Shown: piece by piece, positions 35,896 to 50,000 of the stretch
How positions within the stretch are numbered: the first letter of the stretch is position 1
Layout: every line of letters begins with the position of its first letter
DNA from: Sanderia malayensis
Lineage: Eukaryota > Cnidaria > Scyphozoa > Semaeostomeae > Pelagiidae
NCBI GenBank assembly: GCA_013076295.1
Contig: RQOL01000618.1
Location: forward strand, 62,001-126,000
Length of the DNA stretch: 64,000 bases
Direction: 5' to 3'
The notes under the pieces: model-generated
The model's database searches: none
What the model saw: the letters and a program-made list of their open reading frames with translations, nothing else
Told to the model about the DNA's origin: nothing
Made by a program: the position numbers and the translations under genes

Positions 35896-38800
35896 ATGAC
35901 TGAGGAAACCACATGTCCCAAATGCAATCGTACCGTTTTTGATAATCAAAAATCTATTTTTTGCGATCTATGCAAATGTTGGGTTCATCTGAAATGCTCC
36001 GGACTGACTATGAAACTATTTTGCGATCTTGCTGAAAAGGATGACGAATTTTTCTGCGATATTTGCCTTAAGGCCTCGCTTCCGTTTCAGCGGCTAGCTG
36101 ATGTAAAATTTGCGAAAGAGCTTAAATTTGTGAGTGATAAATCCGAAACTCGTTTCATCAATATTACATCAAAATTTGATAAGTTGTGTTCGATTTGCCA
36201 CAAAGGCATCCGAACGCCCATTTTTTCCGTCCCCTGTGGTCAATGTCAACGTTTCATTCATAAAAAATGTGCGCAAACCAAAAATTGGAAAATACCCAAT
36301 ATTGATAGACACTTGCTTACTTGGGAATGTTCATCGTGTTGCTTAAATTCATTATCCTCCCTTCCTTTTTTCACTACCAATGACAATGATTTGTTTAATC
36401 TTTCTTATAATTCTAGCTTTTCTTGTAAATGTAACTCTACAGCTATTCCTTTGACAGACTACAGCCACCTTGAACAGCTTGAAACTTGTAAATTAACATT
36501 CAAAGAACATGAAATACTTTTTAAAAACGACGTAGAGTCTAATCTAGAGAATTTCTCTAATTTCACTTATTACGATAATCACGAATTTCATAAATTAATT
36601 AACTCCCCTTGTGTAAATGTTAATAAGATGTCAAGTATCTTTCACACAAATATCTCATCTGTTTCTAAAAATATTGAGAACTTAGAAATTCTACTTGATA
36701 ACCTTGACTTCAAATTTGACATCCTTGCGTTAAGTGAAACATGGCATTCTAAAGATAAAGATAAGCAGATCAATCAAATTAAACTTGAAGGATTCCATAG
36801 TTTTTCAGAGCAAATAAAATAGGTAGTAATAAGAAAGGTGGATGTGGTGTTTTCATCGCGGACCATCTTTCTTATGTTTCCCGAGATGATATTAACAAAT
36901 CTTATAAAAGCATCGAGTGTGAATTTGAAGCTCATTGGGTTGAAATCGATAATCAAACCAAACAGAACATGATAATAGGTGTGGTATATAATCATCCTCG
37001 TAAAAACCCAACATCATTTTTTGATTACTTGCAGTCGACATTGTCTAAACTGAATAGGGAAAACAAGTTAATTTTTATGTGCGGAGATTTTAACATTAAC
37101 CATCTCAAAGTAGATAAATCGTCTATTGCTGATTCCTTCCTTAACTTAATTATCTCCAACTTTCTCAAACCCTTGATATTAAAGCCTACAAGAATAGTAG
37201 ATAACTCTTCTCCTAGCCTGATTGATAACATCTTTATAAACTTCATGGAACCAACAACAATAAGTGGAAACTTAATAGATAAGATATCTGACCATTTACC
37301 TAGCTTCACACTATTTGAAACTAATAACAATACTAAAGTTAAAGAATCCTCAATATCTAGAGATTATCGCAATTTCAATAAGGAAACTTATATAAATGAT
37401 GCTAAACTTATTAATTTTTCAACCTTTGATGAAACCTGTTCACTTGATCATAAATTTGAAATTTTCCACAATAGGTTTCTCAACTTGCTAAATAAACATG
37501 CTCCACTAAAGAGAAAATCTAAACGCCTTAAAAAACAACAGCGTAAATCATGGATAAGGAACGGTATTTTAAAATCAATCTCCACAAAAAATTCTATTTT
37601 AAGAAAGTTTATCAAAACAAATGACCCCTTCTGGCTCCAACGTTATAAAAAGTATAGAAACATGTTAAATAGAGTAATTAGGCTAAGCAAACAAAATCAT
37701 TATACTTTATACTTTGAGAGTTTCAAAAATGACTCAAAACTAATCTGGAAAGGAATAAATGAAACTTTGAACAAAAGCAAGCGTAAAGCACAACAAAAGA
37801 TAAAATTAGAGTATCAGGGTAAATTTTTATCTGATGATAAACAAATAGCGGATGCCTTTAATAACTTTTTCACAAGCATAGCACCTAGCCTAGCAAATAA
37901 ATTAGGCCCTGCAAAGACTGACTATAAAGATTTCCTAAAAAACCAAATTTCAGAAAGTTTTTTTATTTCACCTGTTGACTTTAATGAAGTGAAAAATGAA
38001 ATAATGATGCTTAAGGATTTTAAATCACCAGATTCTTATGACATCCCGATTAAAATGGTGAAATTCATTAGTGATCCTTTATCTAGTGTTCTATCGGACT
38101 TTTTAGAAAAACATAAGATTATGTATTCTCATCAGTTTGGTTTTCAAAAACAAAAATCGACAACCCAAGCAATACTTAAACTATGTGACCAACTGACCAA
38201 TGCAATTGAACAAAAAGAAATTTCATGCTGTATATTTTTGGATTTTGCTAAAGCATTTGACACGGTTAACCACAAAATACTATTATCTAAGCTTAACCAT
38301 TATGGAATTAGAGGCAATGCATTAGATTAGTTCAATTCATATCTCCCAAATCGAACTCAGAAAGTCTACATAAATGGTATTTTATCTGAACCTCGCCATA
38401 TAACGCATGCTATCCCTCAAGGAAGTGTGCTTGGTCCTCTTCTCTTCCTTCTATACATTAATGACATGCCGTCCTGCTCACAAATCTTGAAATTTCATCT
38501 TTTTGCTGATGATACTAGCATTTTTTTCTCTCATACAAACCAAAAAGACCTGGAAACTACTGTCAACAATGAACTTAAAAAAGTTTCTGAATGGTTTTCT
38601 GCTAACAGGCTAACCTTAAATGTAGCCAAGTCAAATTACCTCCTAATATCTAACAGAAAATCACCTTCATTTAAAACTTGTATAAAAATAAATGATACCC
38701 CCATTGTAGAGAAAGAATACATAAAATACTTAGGTGTACTGATTGACAAAAATCTAAATTGGAAACAGCATATTAAACAAATAAATATTAAACTCTCAAA

Positions 38801-39353
38801 AGGTATTGGTATTATTGCAAAAATGAGACACTTTGTTCCTTTGGCCATGTTGAGAAATTTTTACAATGCATTCATCATTCCACATATCAATTATGCCATT
38901 ATAACCTGGGGTACTGCACCCAAATACTTGATTAAAACAATAAACTATAATTTGAATAAAGCTGTTAGATTAATGTGCTTTGAAGATTTTAAATCTAAAT
39001 CTTCTCCTTTCTTTATAAAACTCGAACTTTTAAAGTTTGAAGATTGCTATAAACTAGAAACTGCAAAATTTATGCATGATATACAAAATGATATCAATAC
39101 ATCAACTCTGTATAAAATTTTTGAGAAAACCAACGTAAAGCATAACTACCAAACCCGACAAGCTACAAAAAATAATTTTTCTCTGCCTAATGTAAGAACT
39201 GACCTGCGGAAAAAAATCCTGGCCTTTACTGGCGTGAAGGTTTTGAATGAAATCCCACTAGAAATCAAGTCAATACGCAACAAGAACACTTTTACCAAAC
39301 TTTTTCGTAATTTTCTCTTCCAAAGCTATTCTAGTGAACCAAACAAGCTTTGA
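35896..39353 (+). pseudogene. LINE polyprotein: two PHD-like fingers, endonuclease, reverse transcriptase (broken)
   Basis: ATG 35896 opens with 'CPKCNRTVFDNQKSIFCDLC' and 'CWVHLKCSGL', a C4HC3 PHD-type finger. A second Cys-rich finger follows around 36190-36340. The endonuclease shows 'LALSETWHSKD', 'GGCGVFIADHL', 'CGDFNINHL' and 'KISDHLPSF'. The RT shows 'CIFLDFAKAFDTVNHKILL', 'AIPQGSVLGPLLFLLYINDM' and catalytic 'HLFADDTSIFF'. The C-terminal thumb ends at TGA 39351. Damage: a frameshift near 36820; a TAG at 38328, where a Trp is expected ('NALD*FNSYL'); and an in-frame loss of about 60-70 residues between 'DPLSSVLSDF' and 'LEKHKIMYSHQFGF', removing the early RT motifs. The rest is well preserved, so it is fairly young. 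PHD fingers in such LINEs may target chromatin (inference). Confidence 0.88.
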
Positions 39354-39738
39354 ACATTTGTAAGCATAGATCTTTAATAACACTGATTCACATCAACCAT
39401 TTTTCTCACCAAAACAAGTAACCTAACTTGTCAATCGCCGCCTACCCCTCTTGCTTTTTCCTTCTTTTGTTTTTTCTTTTAACTTTTATTTGTATTTTCT
39501 GTTATGTTTAGTCATGATTTTAATCGTAAATTTTTTTCAAATTCATCATCGAGACGATAAAATATTGAATAATAATAATTGTTTTGTTGATCTACCTTAA
39601 CTTAGGGCACTGGGCTCGAAAATCATTAGGATTCATCTCGGTGTCCTAGACAAGAACATTAATAGATTGTACTGTTACTTTTCATTTTAAATTAATATAT
39701 CCGTATTAATGTTTCTACAGTATACCTACAATATTATA
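39354..39738 (+). other. 3' UTR of the PHD-finger LINE
   Basis: AT-rich non-coding sequence after the stop, ending in the left duplication ATATTATA of the nested hAT MITE. The remainder of the UTR resumes at 40211. Confidence 0.55.
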
Positions 39739-40210
39739 CAGTGGCGTAGATAGAAATATGTAGCGGGGGGCAAAGACCAAAATTTCCCCACAAAAAGGTG
39801 TGTCTTTTGGGCGTGTCCAAAAGGGCACGCCCGAATTTAGGTAATTGTTCGATAAGACGTTTCCGAATATACACAGAGTTTGAACATGAAAAATGACAGT
39901 TAGTTGAGAAAAACACGAATTGGGAAATGAAATGTTTTGGTGATTATTCTTTTCAAAAGGTTACAAAAGAACAAAAACCAAAATAGAACATCGAAAACAA
40001 ATTGATGTATAGTTTAATTGAAAGGTTTTTTTGTTTTTGCCTCAAGAAAGGGTTCTTGCATCTTCCTTAATGGCAAGTTTGCCACTGTTTGCCTTAAGAT
40101 CATTTTCGAAAACTTTCCGACAAAATCTTAAGTTTTCGGACAAAATGGCTCGAAGCTCTGGTGGGGGGGCGATCTCCATGCCCCCCTGTATCTACGCCAC
40201 TGATATTATA
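39731..40210. mobile_element. 464-bp hAT MITE with perfect 8-bp target-site duplication
   Basis: The element is 39739-40202 with inverted ends CAGTGGCGTAGATA and TATCTACGCCACTG. It is flanked by ATATTATA on both sides (39731-39738 and 40203-40210). Subterminal G/C runs ('GGGGGGCAAA' and 'TGCCCCCC') are also inverted. No ORF of note. Textbook hAT-type non-autonomous element, inserted in the LINE 3' region. Confidence 0.93.
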
Positions 40211-40239
40211 TATTATATAGTAAAATTGTTTGTCGAATG

Positions 40240-40264
40240 AAATTGAATTGAATTGAATTGAATT
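40240..40264 (+). repeat. (GAATT)n tail of the PHD-finger LINE
   Basis: Five tandem GAATT-type units at the end of the LINE, directly before the MADF exon 1 donor. Confidence 0.75.
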
Positions 40265-40270
40265 GATTAC

Positions 40271-40436
40271 CTTGCTCCAATCCCAGCTCTCTTGCAATAT
40301 TTGCCCAAGCATTATTTCTGACATTCTTGTCCTTATAATCTTTTTTCTTTTTGGCATACAGACAAGGATAACTTTAAACTAACTCAGATAATTGTTCATC
40401 AACTTGAAGGCTCGTACCTTCACATTCGAACGCCAT
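40271..40436 (-). pseudogene. Harbinger MADF/SANT-like protein, exon 1
   Basis: On the minus strand ATG 40436 opens a frame reading 'MAFECEGTSLQVDEQLSELV', then TAA, then 'SYPCLYAKKKKDYKDKNV' and 'NNAWANIARELGLEQ', ending at the donor 'GCAAG|GTAATC' (exon 166 nt, phase 1). The signature Y-P-x-L-Y, the K/D-Y-K stretch and A-W-x-x-I-A are the first two helices of a MADF domain. The rest of the domain is in exon 2, 9.3 kb away. The TAA replaces one codon inside helix 1, so the protein would be truncated at residue 20. Confidence 0.78.
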
Positions 40437-40681
40437 TTTGAAGTTGTTTCTTTTTTAGCAATCCAAGAATGTTAATAAATGTCATCACTTGCGATTTTGT
40501 CGAGGTTTTAAAGGGTTTAAATATCAAAACTTTTTTATATTTAAGCCCCATAAAACCCGTGGTTTAACTGAGTTTTATTGGAAATAACGCGTTAGGTTTT
40601 GTATTCCCACTGGGGCATAAAGCGTTAACAAGTTAAAACCCAAATTTTCTTAGCGCGTTATGTCCTAGTGGGAACCAGGCT
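40437..40681 (-). repeat. Right subterminal region and TIR of the Harbinger element
   Basis: The TIR proper occupies about 40645-40681 and ends 'GTCCTAGTGGGAACCAGGCT'. Further in are related blocks ('CCCACTGGGGC', 'AACGCGTTAGG') also present inside the left end. This stretch would include the MADF promoter; no motif is distinctive. Confidence 0.85.
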
Positions 40682-40684
40682 TAA

Positions 40685-41064
40685 ATATCTCAGCACCTGT
40701 AAAGGGAGCAGACCAATCAGTGAACATCTTTTACGGGTGCTGAGAACTGGCGGGAGCACCCTTAAAACTTGAATTTTTGGAGCAAACCAATCAAGCCAAG
40801 CAAGCATCTTTATGGGTGCTCATTGTTAAGCTACAACCACAGGGCTACAACATATATAAACTACCATTTCTCCAAAATTGAATTGAATAACAGTGCATAA
40901 ATTTGTCGCGACCAGATTTGTCGAGACGCTATTTGGCTATCCAAAGTTGACGAGAATATTTCAAAATTTTGTTTTTAAATTGTGTTACATATTTTTTTAT
41001 TTTCCTAAGAATTTTTATGGGTGCTCAAGCACCCAGAACACCCCCCCCCTCGATCCGCGCCTGC
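40685..41064. mobile_element. Right end of an older hAT-like element, host of the Harbinger insertion
   Basis: Sequence between the Harbinger and the satellite. It ends 'CTCGATCCGCGCCTG' at about 41064, which inverted begins CAGGCGCGGATCGAG, a hAT-type terminus. Just inside is the palindrome GGGTGCTCAAGCACCC. Satellite begins immediately after. The matching left end was not found. It may be the 5' end of the element carrying the minus-strand OTU-like gene (inference). Confidence 0.5.
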
Positions 41065-44000
41065 CACACTTTTCACATGAATCCACGTCAATTCATTTGA
41101 AGTTTAGTGAAAACATTTTTAGTTACTTTTTTCAGTTATGTTAACATTCATTCCCACAATTTACACATGGATCCATGTAAATGGAGCTAAAAGTAAAAAA
41201 CGTATAAAATGCATTCCCACAAATTACACTAATGAACATATAATCTTCATTCCCACAATTTACACTAAAGAAAGTTGACATTCATCGGCACGATTTACAT
41301 TAATGAAAATTAACATTCATTCCAACAATTTAAACTTGGTTTCACGTTAATACATTTAAAACTGAGTAAAATACACGATTATTCACGTGTTTTCAGTGAT
41401 ATTATCATTCATTCCCACAATTTACACATGATTTCACGCAAATACGGCTAAAACAAATCAAAATATAACATTCATCCCCACAATTTACTATAATGAAGAT
41501 TAGAATTCATTCCCACACTTTTCACATGATTCCACGTTAATACATTTGAAATTTAGAGAAAACATTTTTAGTTACTTTTTTCAGTTATGTAACATTCATT
41601 CCACAATTTACACATAAATTCATGTAAATAGAGCTAAAAGTAATGAAAGTATAAATGCATTCCACAAATTACACTAATGAACATATAACCTTCATTCCCA
41701 CAATTTACACTAAAGAAAGTTGACATTCATTCGCACATCTTAAACTAATGAAAGTAAACATTTACACATTCCATAATTGAAACATGATTAAACGCTAATA
41801 CACTTAAAACTTAGTGAAATAAACTATTATTCACGTGTTTTCAGTAATATTAACATTCATTCCCACAATTTACACATGAATGCATGTAAAAAGAGCTAAA
41901 ACTAATAAAAAATATAACATTCATTCCCACAATTTAGGGCTGATGAAAATTAACATTCATTCCCACAATTTACAGACGATTTCAAGCAAATACGGCTAAA
42001 ACAAATAAAAATATAACATTCATCCCCACAATTTACTATAATGAAGATTAGAATTCATTCCCACACTTTTCACATGAATCCACGTTAATTCGTTTGAAAA
42101 TTAGTGACAATATTTTTAGTTACTTTTTTCAGTTATGTTAACATTCATTTCCACAATTTACACATAAATCCATATAAATAGGGCTAAAAGTAATAAAAGT
42201 ATAACCTTTATTCCGACAATTTACACTAATGAAAAAAACATTCATTCCCACAATTAAGACTGATGAAAATTAATATTCATTCCCACAATTTACACGCGAA
42301 TCCAGGTAAATAGAGCAAATTATAACATTCACTCAAACAATTTACACTAATGAAGATTAACATTCATTCCAACAAGTTGAACATGAATCCAGGTGAATAC
42401 ATCCAAAACGTAATGAAAACACCTTTAGTTACTTTTTTCAATGATATTAGCATTCATTCCCACAATCTACACATGAATCCACGTAAATACAGCTAAAACC
42501 AATAAAAATATAACATTCATTCCCACAATTTATTATAATGAAGATTAAATTAACACCAACACCTTTCACATGAATCCCGTTAATACATCTAAAACTTAGT
42601 GAAAACAATCCTAGCTACATTTTCAGTGATGTTAACATTCATTCCACAATTTAAACATGAAACCATGTAAATAGAAATAAAACTAATAAAAATATAACAT
42701 TCATTCCCACAATTTACACTAGTGAAAAATAACATTCGTTCCCACAATTTTCACTGATGAAGATTAATATTCATTCCACAATTTGCACATCAATCCACGT
42801 TAATAAATCTCAAACATAGTGAAAACACTTTTAGTTATTTTTTCGGTGATATTAGCATTCATTCCCACAATGTACACATTATTCCACGTAAATACGGCAA
42901 AAAATAATAAAAATATAAGATTCATTCCCACAATTTACAATAATTGAAAATTGAAAACACTCTTAGTCACATTGTCAGTGATGTTAACATTTTTCCCACA
43001 ATTTACACCAGGAAACCATGTAAATAGAAATAAAACTACTAAAATATAACATTCAGTCCCACAATTTACACTAATGAAAAATAACATTCATTCACACAAT
43101 TTAGATTGATGAAAATTAACATTCATTCCCACAATTTTCACATGAATCCCGTCAATTCATTTCAAGTTTAGTGAAAACATTTTTAGTTACTTTTTTCAGT
43201 TATGTTAACATTCATTCCCACAATTTACACATGGATCCATGTAAATGGAGCTAAAAGTAAAAAACGTATAAAATGCATTCCCACAAATTACACTAATGAA
43301 CATATAATCTTCATTCCCACAATTTACACTAAAGAAAGTTGACATTCATCGGCACAATTTACATTAATGAAAATTAACATTCATTCCAACAATTAAACTT
43401 GGTTTCACGTTAATACATTTAAAACTGAGTAAAATACACGATTATTCACGTGTTTTCAGTGATATTATCATTCATTCCCACAATTTACACATGATTTCAC
43501 GCAAATACGGCTAAACAAATCAAAATATAACATTCATCCCCACAATTTACTATAATGAAGATTAGAATTCATTCCCACACTTTTCACATGATTCCACGTT
43601 AATACATTTGAAATTTAGAGAAAACATTTTTAGTTACTTTTTTCAGTTATGTTAACATTCATTTCCACAATTTACACATAAATTCATGTAAATAGAGCTA
43701 AAAGTAATGAAAGTATAAAATGCATTCCCACAAATTACACTAATGAACATATAACCTTCATTCCCACAATTTACACTAAAGAAAGTTGACATTCATTCGC
43801 ACATCTTAAACTAATGAAAGTAAACATTTACACATTCCCATAATTGAAACATGATTAAACGCTAATACACTTAAAACTTAGTGAAATAAACTATTATTCA
43901 CGTGTTTTCAGTAATATTAACATTCATTCCCACAATTTACACATGAATGCATGTAAAAAGAGCTAAAACTAATAAAAATATAACATTCATTCCCACAATT

Positions 44001-47000
44001 TAGGCTGATGAAAATTAACATTCATTCCCACAATTTACAGACGATTTCAAGCAAATACGGCTAAAACAAATAAAAATATAACATTCATCCCCACAATTTA
44101 CTATAATGAAGATTAGAATTCATTCCCACACTTTTCACATGAATCCACGTTAATTCGTTTGAAATTAGTGAAATATTTTTAGTTACTTTTTTTCAGTTAT
44201 GTTAACATTCATTTCCACAATTTACACATAAATCCATATAAATAGGGCTAAAAGTAATAAAAGTATAACCTTCATTCCGACAATTTACACTATGAAAAAA
44301 CATTCATTCCACAATTAAGACTGATGAAAATTAATATTCATTCCCACAATTACACGCGAATCCAGGTAAATAGAGCAAATTATAACATTCACTCAAACAA
44401 TTTACACTAATGAAGATTAACATTCATTCCAACAAGTTGAACATGAATCCAGGTGAATACATCCAAAACGTAATGAAAACACCTTTAGTTACTTTTTTCA
44501 ATGATATTAGCATTCATTCCCACAATCTACACATGAATCCACGTAAATACAGCTAAAACCAATAAAAATATAACATTCATTCCCACAATTTATTATAATG
44601 AAGATTAATTAACACCAACACCTTTCACATGAATCCACGTTAATACATCTAAAACTTAGTGAAAACAATCCTAGCTACATTTTCAGTGATGTTAACATTC
44701 ATTCCCACAATTTAAACATGAAACCATGTAAATAGAAATAAAACTAATAAAAATATAACATTCATTCCCACAATTTACACTAGTGAAAAATAACATTCGT
44801 TCCCACAATTTTCACTGATGAAGATTAATATTCATTCCCACAATTTGCACATCAATCCACGTTAATAAATCTCAAACATAGTGAAAACACTTTTAGTTAT
44901 TTTTCGGTGATATTAGCATTCATTCCCACAATGTACACATTATTCCACGTAAATACGGCAAAAAATAATAAAAATATAAGATTCATTCCCACAATTTACA
45001 ATAATGAAAATTGAAAACACTCTTAGTCACATTGTCAGTGATGTTAACATTTTTCCCACAATTTACACAGGAAACCATGTAAATAGAAATAAAACTACTA
45101 AAATATAACATTCAGTCCCACAATTTACACTAATGAAAAATAACATTCATTCACACAATTTAGATTGATGAAAATTAACATTCATTCCCACAATTTTCAC
45201 ATGAATCCACGTCAATTCATTTCAAGTTTAGTGAAAACATTTTTAGTTACTTTTTTCAGTTATGTTAACATTCATTCCCACAATTTACACATGGATCCAT
45301 GTAATGGAGCTAAAAGTAAAAAACGTATAAAATGCATTCCACAAATTACACTAATGAACATATAATCTTCATTCCCACAATTTACACTAAAGAAAGTTGA
45401 CATTCATCGGCACAATTTACATTAATGAAATTAGCATTCATTCCAACAATTTAAACTTGGTTTCACGTTAATACATTTAAAACTGAGTAAAATACACGAT
45501 TATTCACGTGTTTTCAGTGATATATCATTCATTCCCACAATTTACACATGATTTCACGCAAATACGGCTAAAACAAATCAAAATATAACATTCATCCCCA
45601 CAATTTACTATAATGAAGATTAGAATTCATTCCCACACTTTTCACATGATTCCACGTTAATACATTTGAAATTTAGAGAAAACATTTTTAGTTACTTTTT
45701 TCAGTTATGTTAACATTCATTTCCACAATTTACACATAAATTCATGTAAATAGAGCTAAAAGTAATGAAAGTATAAAATGCATTCCCACAAATTACACTA
45801 ATGAACATATAACCTTCATTCCCACAATTTACACTAAAGAAAGTTGACATTCATTCGCACATCTTAAACTAATGAAAGTAAACATTTACACATTCCATAA
45901 TTGAAACATGATTAAACGCTAATACACTTAAAACTTAGTGAAATAAACTATTATTCACGTGTTTTCAGTAATATTAACATTCATTCCCACAATTTACACA
46001 TGAATGCATGTAAAAAGAGCTAAAACTAATAAAAATATAACATTCATTCCCACAATTTAGGCTGATGAAAATTAACATTCATTCCCACAATTTACAGACG
46101 ATTTCAAGCAAATACGGCTAAAACAAATAAAAATATAACATTCATCCCCACAATTTACTATAATGAAGACTAGAATTCATTCCCACACTTTTCACATGAA
46201 TCCACGTTAATTCGTTTGAAAATTAGTGAAAATATTTTTAGTTACTTTTTTCAGTTATGTTAACATTCATTTCCACAATTTACACATAAATCCATATAAA
46301 TAGGGCTAAAAGTAATAAAAGTATAACCTTCATTCCGACAATTTACACTAATGAAAAAACATTCATTCCCACAATTAAGACTGATGAAAATTAATATTCA
46401 TTCCCACAATTTACACGCGAATCCAGGTAAATAGAGCAAATTATAACATTCACTCAAACAATTTACACTAATGAAGATTAACATTCATTCCAACAAGTTG
46501 AACATGAATCCAGGTGAATACATCCAAAACGTAATGAAAACACCTTTAGTTACTTTTTTCAGTGATATTAGCATTCATTCCCACAATCTACACATGAATC
46601 CACGTAAATACAGCTAAAACCAATAAAATATAACATTCATTCCCACAATTTATTATAATGAAGATTAAATTAACACCAACACCTTTCACATGAATCCACG
46701 TTAATACATCTAAAACTTAGTGAAAACAATCCTAGCTACATTTTCAGTGATGTTAACATTCATTCCCACAATTTAAACATGAAACCATGTAAATAGAAAT
46801 AAAACTAATAAAAATATAACATTCATTCCCACAATTTACACTATTGAAAAATAACATTCGTTCCCACAATTTTCACTGATGAAGATTAATATTCATTCCC
46901 ACAATTTGCACATCATCCACGTTAATAAATCTCAACATAGTGAAAACACTTTTAGTTATTTTTTCGGTGATATTAGCATTCATTCCCACAATGTACACAT

Positions 47001-50000
47001 TATTCCACGTAAATACGGCAAAAAATAATAAAAATATAAGATTCATTCCCACAATTTACAATAATGAAAATTGAAAACACTCTTAGTCACATTGTCAGTG
47101 ATGTTAACATTTTTCCCACAATTTACACAGGAAACCATGTAAATAGAAATAAAACTACTAAAATATAACATTCAGTCCCACAATTTACACTAATGAAAAA
47201 TAACATTCATTCACACAATTTAGATTGATGAAATTAACATTCATTCCCACAATTTTCACATGAATCCACGTCAATTCATTTCAAGTTTAGTGAAAACATT
47301 TTTAGTTACTTTTTCAGTTATGTTAACATTCATTCCCACAATTTACACATGGATCCATGTAAATGGAGCTAAAAGTAAAAAACGTATAAAATGCATTCCC
47401 ACAAATTACACTAATGAACATATAATCTTCATTCCCACAATTTACACTAAAGAAAGTTGACATTCATCGGCACAATTTACATTAATGAAAATTAACATTC
47501 ATTCCAACATTTAAACTTGGTTCACGTTAATACATTTAAAACTGAGTAAAATACACGATTATTCACGTGTTTTCAGTGATATTATCATTCATTCCCACAA
47601 TTTACACATGATTTCACGCAAATACGGCTAAAACAAATCAAAATATAACATTCATCCCCACAATTTACTATAATGAAGATTAGAATTCATTCCCACACTT
47701 TTCACATGATTCCACGTTAATACATTTGAAATTTAGAGAAAACATTTTTAGTTACTTTTTCAGTTATGTTAACATTCATTTCCACAATTTACACATAAAT
47801 TCATGTAAATAGAGCTAAAAGTAATGAAAGTATAAAATGCATTCCCACAAATTACACTAATGAACATATAACCTTCATTCCCACAATTTACACTAAAGAA
47901 AGTTGACATTCATTCGCACATCTTAAACTAATGAAAGTAAACATTTACACATTCCCATAATTGAAACATGATTAAACGCTAATACACTTAAAACTTAGTG
48001 AAATAAACTATTATTCACGTGTTTTCAGTAATATTAACATTCATTCCCACAATTTACACATGAATGCATGTAAAAAGAGCTAAAACTAATAAAATATAAC
48101 ATTCATTCCCACAATTTAGGCTGATGAAAATTAACATTCATTCCCACAATTTACAGACGATTTCAAGCAAATACGGCTAAAACAAATAAAAATATAACAT
48201 TCATCCCCACAATTTACTATAATGAAGATTAGAATTCATTCCCACACTTTTCACATGAATCCACGTTAATTCGTTTGAAAATTAGTGACAATATTTTTAG
48301 TTACTTTTTTCAGTTATGTTAACATTCATTTCCACAATTTACACATAAATCCATATAAATAGGGCTAAAAGTAATAAAAGTATAACCTTCATTCCGACAA
48401 TTTACACTAATGAAAAAAACATTCATTCCCACAATTAAGACTGATGAAAATTAATATTCATTCCCACAATTTACACGCGAATCCAGGTAAATAGAGCAAA
48501 TTATAACATTCACTCAAACAATTTACACTAATGAAGATTAACATTCATTCCAACAAGTTGAACATGAATCCAGGTGAATACATCCAAAACGTAATGAAAA
48601 CACCTTTAGTTACTTTTTTCAATGATATTAGCATTCATTCCCACAATCTACACATGAATCCACGTAAATACAGCTAAAACCAATAAAAATATAACATTCA
48701 TTCCCAAATTTATTATAATGAAGATTAAATTAACACCAACACCTTTCACATGAATCCACGTTAATACATCTAAAACTTAGTGAAAACAATCCTAGCTACA
48801 TTTTCAGTGATGTTAACATTCATTCCCACAATTTAAACATGAAACCATGTAAATAGAAATAAAACTAATAAAAATATAACATTCATTCCCACAATTTACA
48901 CTAGTGAAAAATAACATTCGTTCCCACAATTTTCACTGATGAAGATTAATATTCATTCCCACAATTTGCACATCAATCCACGTTAATAAATCTCAAACAT
49001 AGTGAAAACACTTTTAGTTATTTTTTCGGTGATATTAGCATTCATTCCCACAATGTACACATTATTCCACGTAAATACGGCAAAAAATAATAAAAATATA
49101 AGATTCATTCCCACAATTTACAATAATGAAAATTGAAAACACTCTTAGTCACATTGTCAGTGATGTTAACATTTTTCCCACAATTTACACAGGAAACCAT
49201 GTAAATAGAAATAAAACTACTAAAATATAACATTCAGTCCCACAATTTACACTAATGAAAAATAACATTCATTCACACAATTTAGATTGATGAAAATTAA
49301 CATTCATTCCCACAATTTTCACATGAATCCACGTCAATTCATTTCAAGTTTAGTGAAAACATTTTTAGTTACTTTTTTCAGTTATGTTAACATTCATTCC
49401 CACAATTTACACATGGATCCATGTAAATGGAGCTAAAAGTAAAAAACGTATAAAATGCATTCCCACAAATTACACTAATGAACATATAATCTTCATTCCC
49501 ACAATTTACACTAAAGAAAGTTGACATTCATCGGCACAATTTACATTAATGAAAATTAACATTCATTCCAACAATTTAAACTTGGTTTCACGTTAATACA
49601 TTTAAAACTGAGTAAAATACACGATTATTCACGTGTTTTCAGTGATATTATCATTCATTCCCACAATTTACACATGATTTCACGCAAATACGGCTAAAAC
49701 AAATCAAAATATAACATTCATCCCCACAATTTACTATAATGAAGATTAGAATTCATTCCCACACTTTTCACATGATTCCACGTTAATACATTTGAAATTT
49801 AGAGAAAACATTTTTAGTTACTTTTTTCAGTTATGTTAACATTCATTTCCACAATTTACACATAAATCCACGTAAATACAGCTAAAACCAATAAAAATAT
49901 AACATTCATTCCCACAATTTATTATAATGAAGATTAAATTAACACCAACACCTTTCACATGAATCCACGTTAATACATCTAAAACTTAGTGAAAACAATC

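Larger units (their letters stand above)
35578..40264 (+). mobile_element. PHD-finger LINE (CR1/L2-like) nested in the MADF intron
   Basis: It comprises a short 5' region (35578-35895, non-coding), a single long ORF with PHD-like fingers, endonuclease and RT (35896-39353), a 3' UTR of about 390 bp interrupted by a hAT MITE (39739-40202), and a terminal (GAATT)n tail at about 40240-40264. The tail directly abuts the donor site of MADF exon 1. The exact 5' boundary and target-site duplication could not be identified. Confidence 0.78.
30987..40270 (-). other. Intron of the Harbinger MADF gene, swollen by nested insertions
   Basis: The donor GTAATC (40270-40265) and acceptor 'TTTTGGGGCAG' bracket 9.3 kb. 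The insert contains an L1-like ORF1 remnant, a minisatellite, an (AAT)n tail and a full PHD-finger LINE with its own hAT MITE. The original intron was presumably short. Confidence 0.75.
26607..40684. mobile_element. PIF/Harbinger DNA transposon (14 kb including nested insertions)
   Basis: Terminal inverted repeats AGCCTGGTTCCCACTAGGAC start at 26610 and end, inverted, at 40681. The direct repeat TAA flanks both (26607-26609 and 40682-40684), the usual 3-bp TWA target of this superfamily. Inside are the two genes such elements carry: a DDE transposase (28723-30109, plus) and a MADF/SANT-like DNA-binding partner in two exons (40436-40271 and 30986-30238, minus). Later insertions inflated a core of roughly 3.5 kb to 14 kb. 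Both genes contain in-frame stops. Confidence 0.88.
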
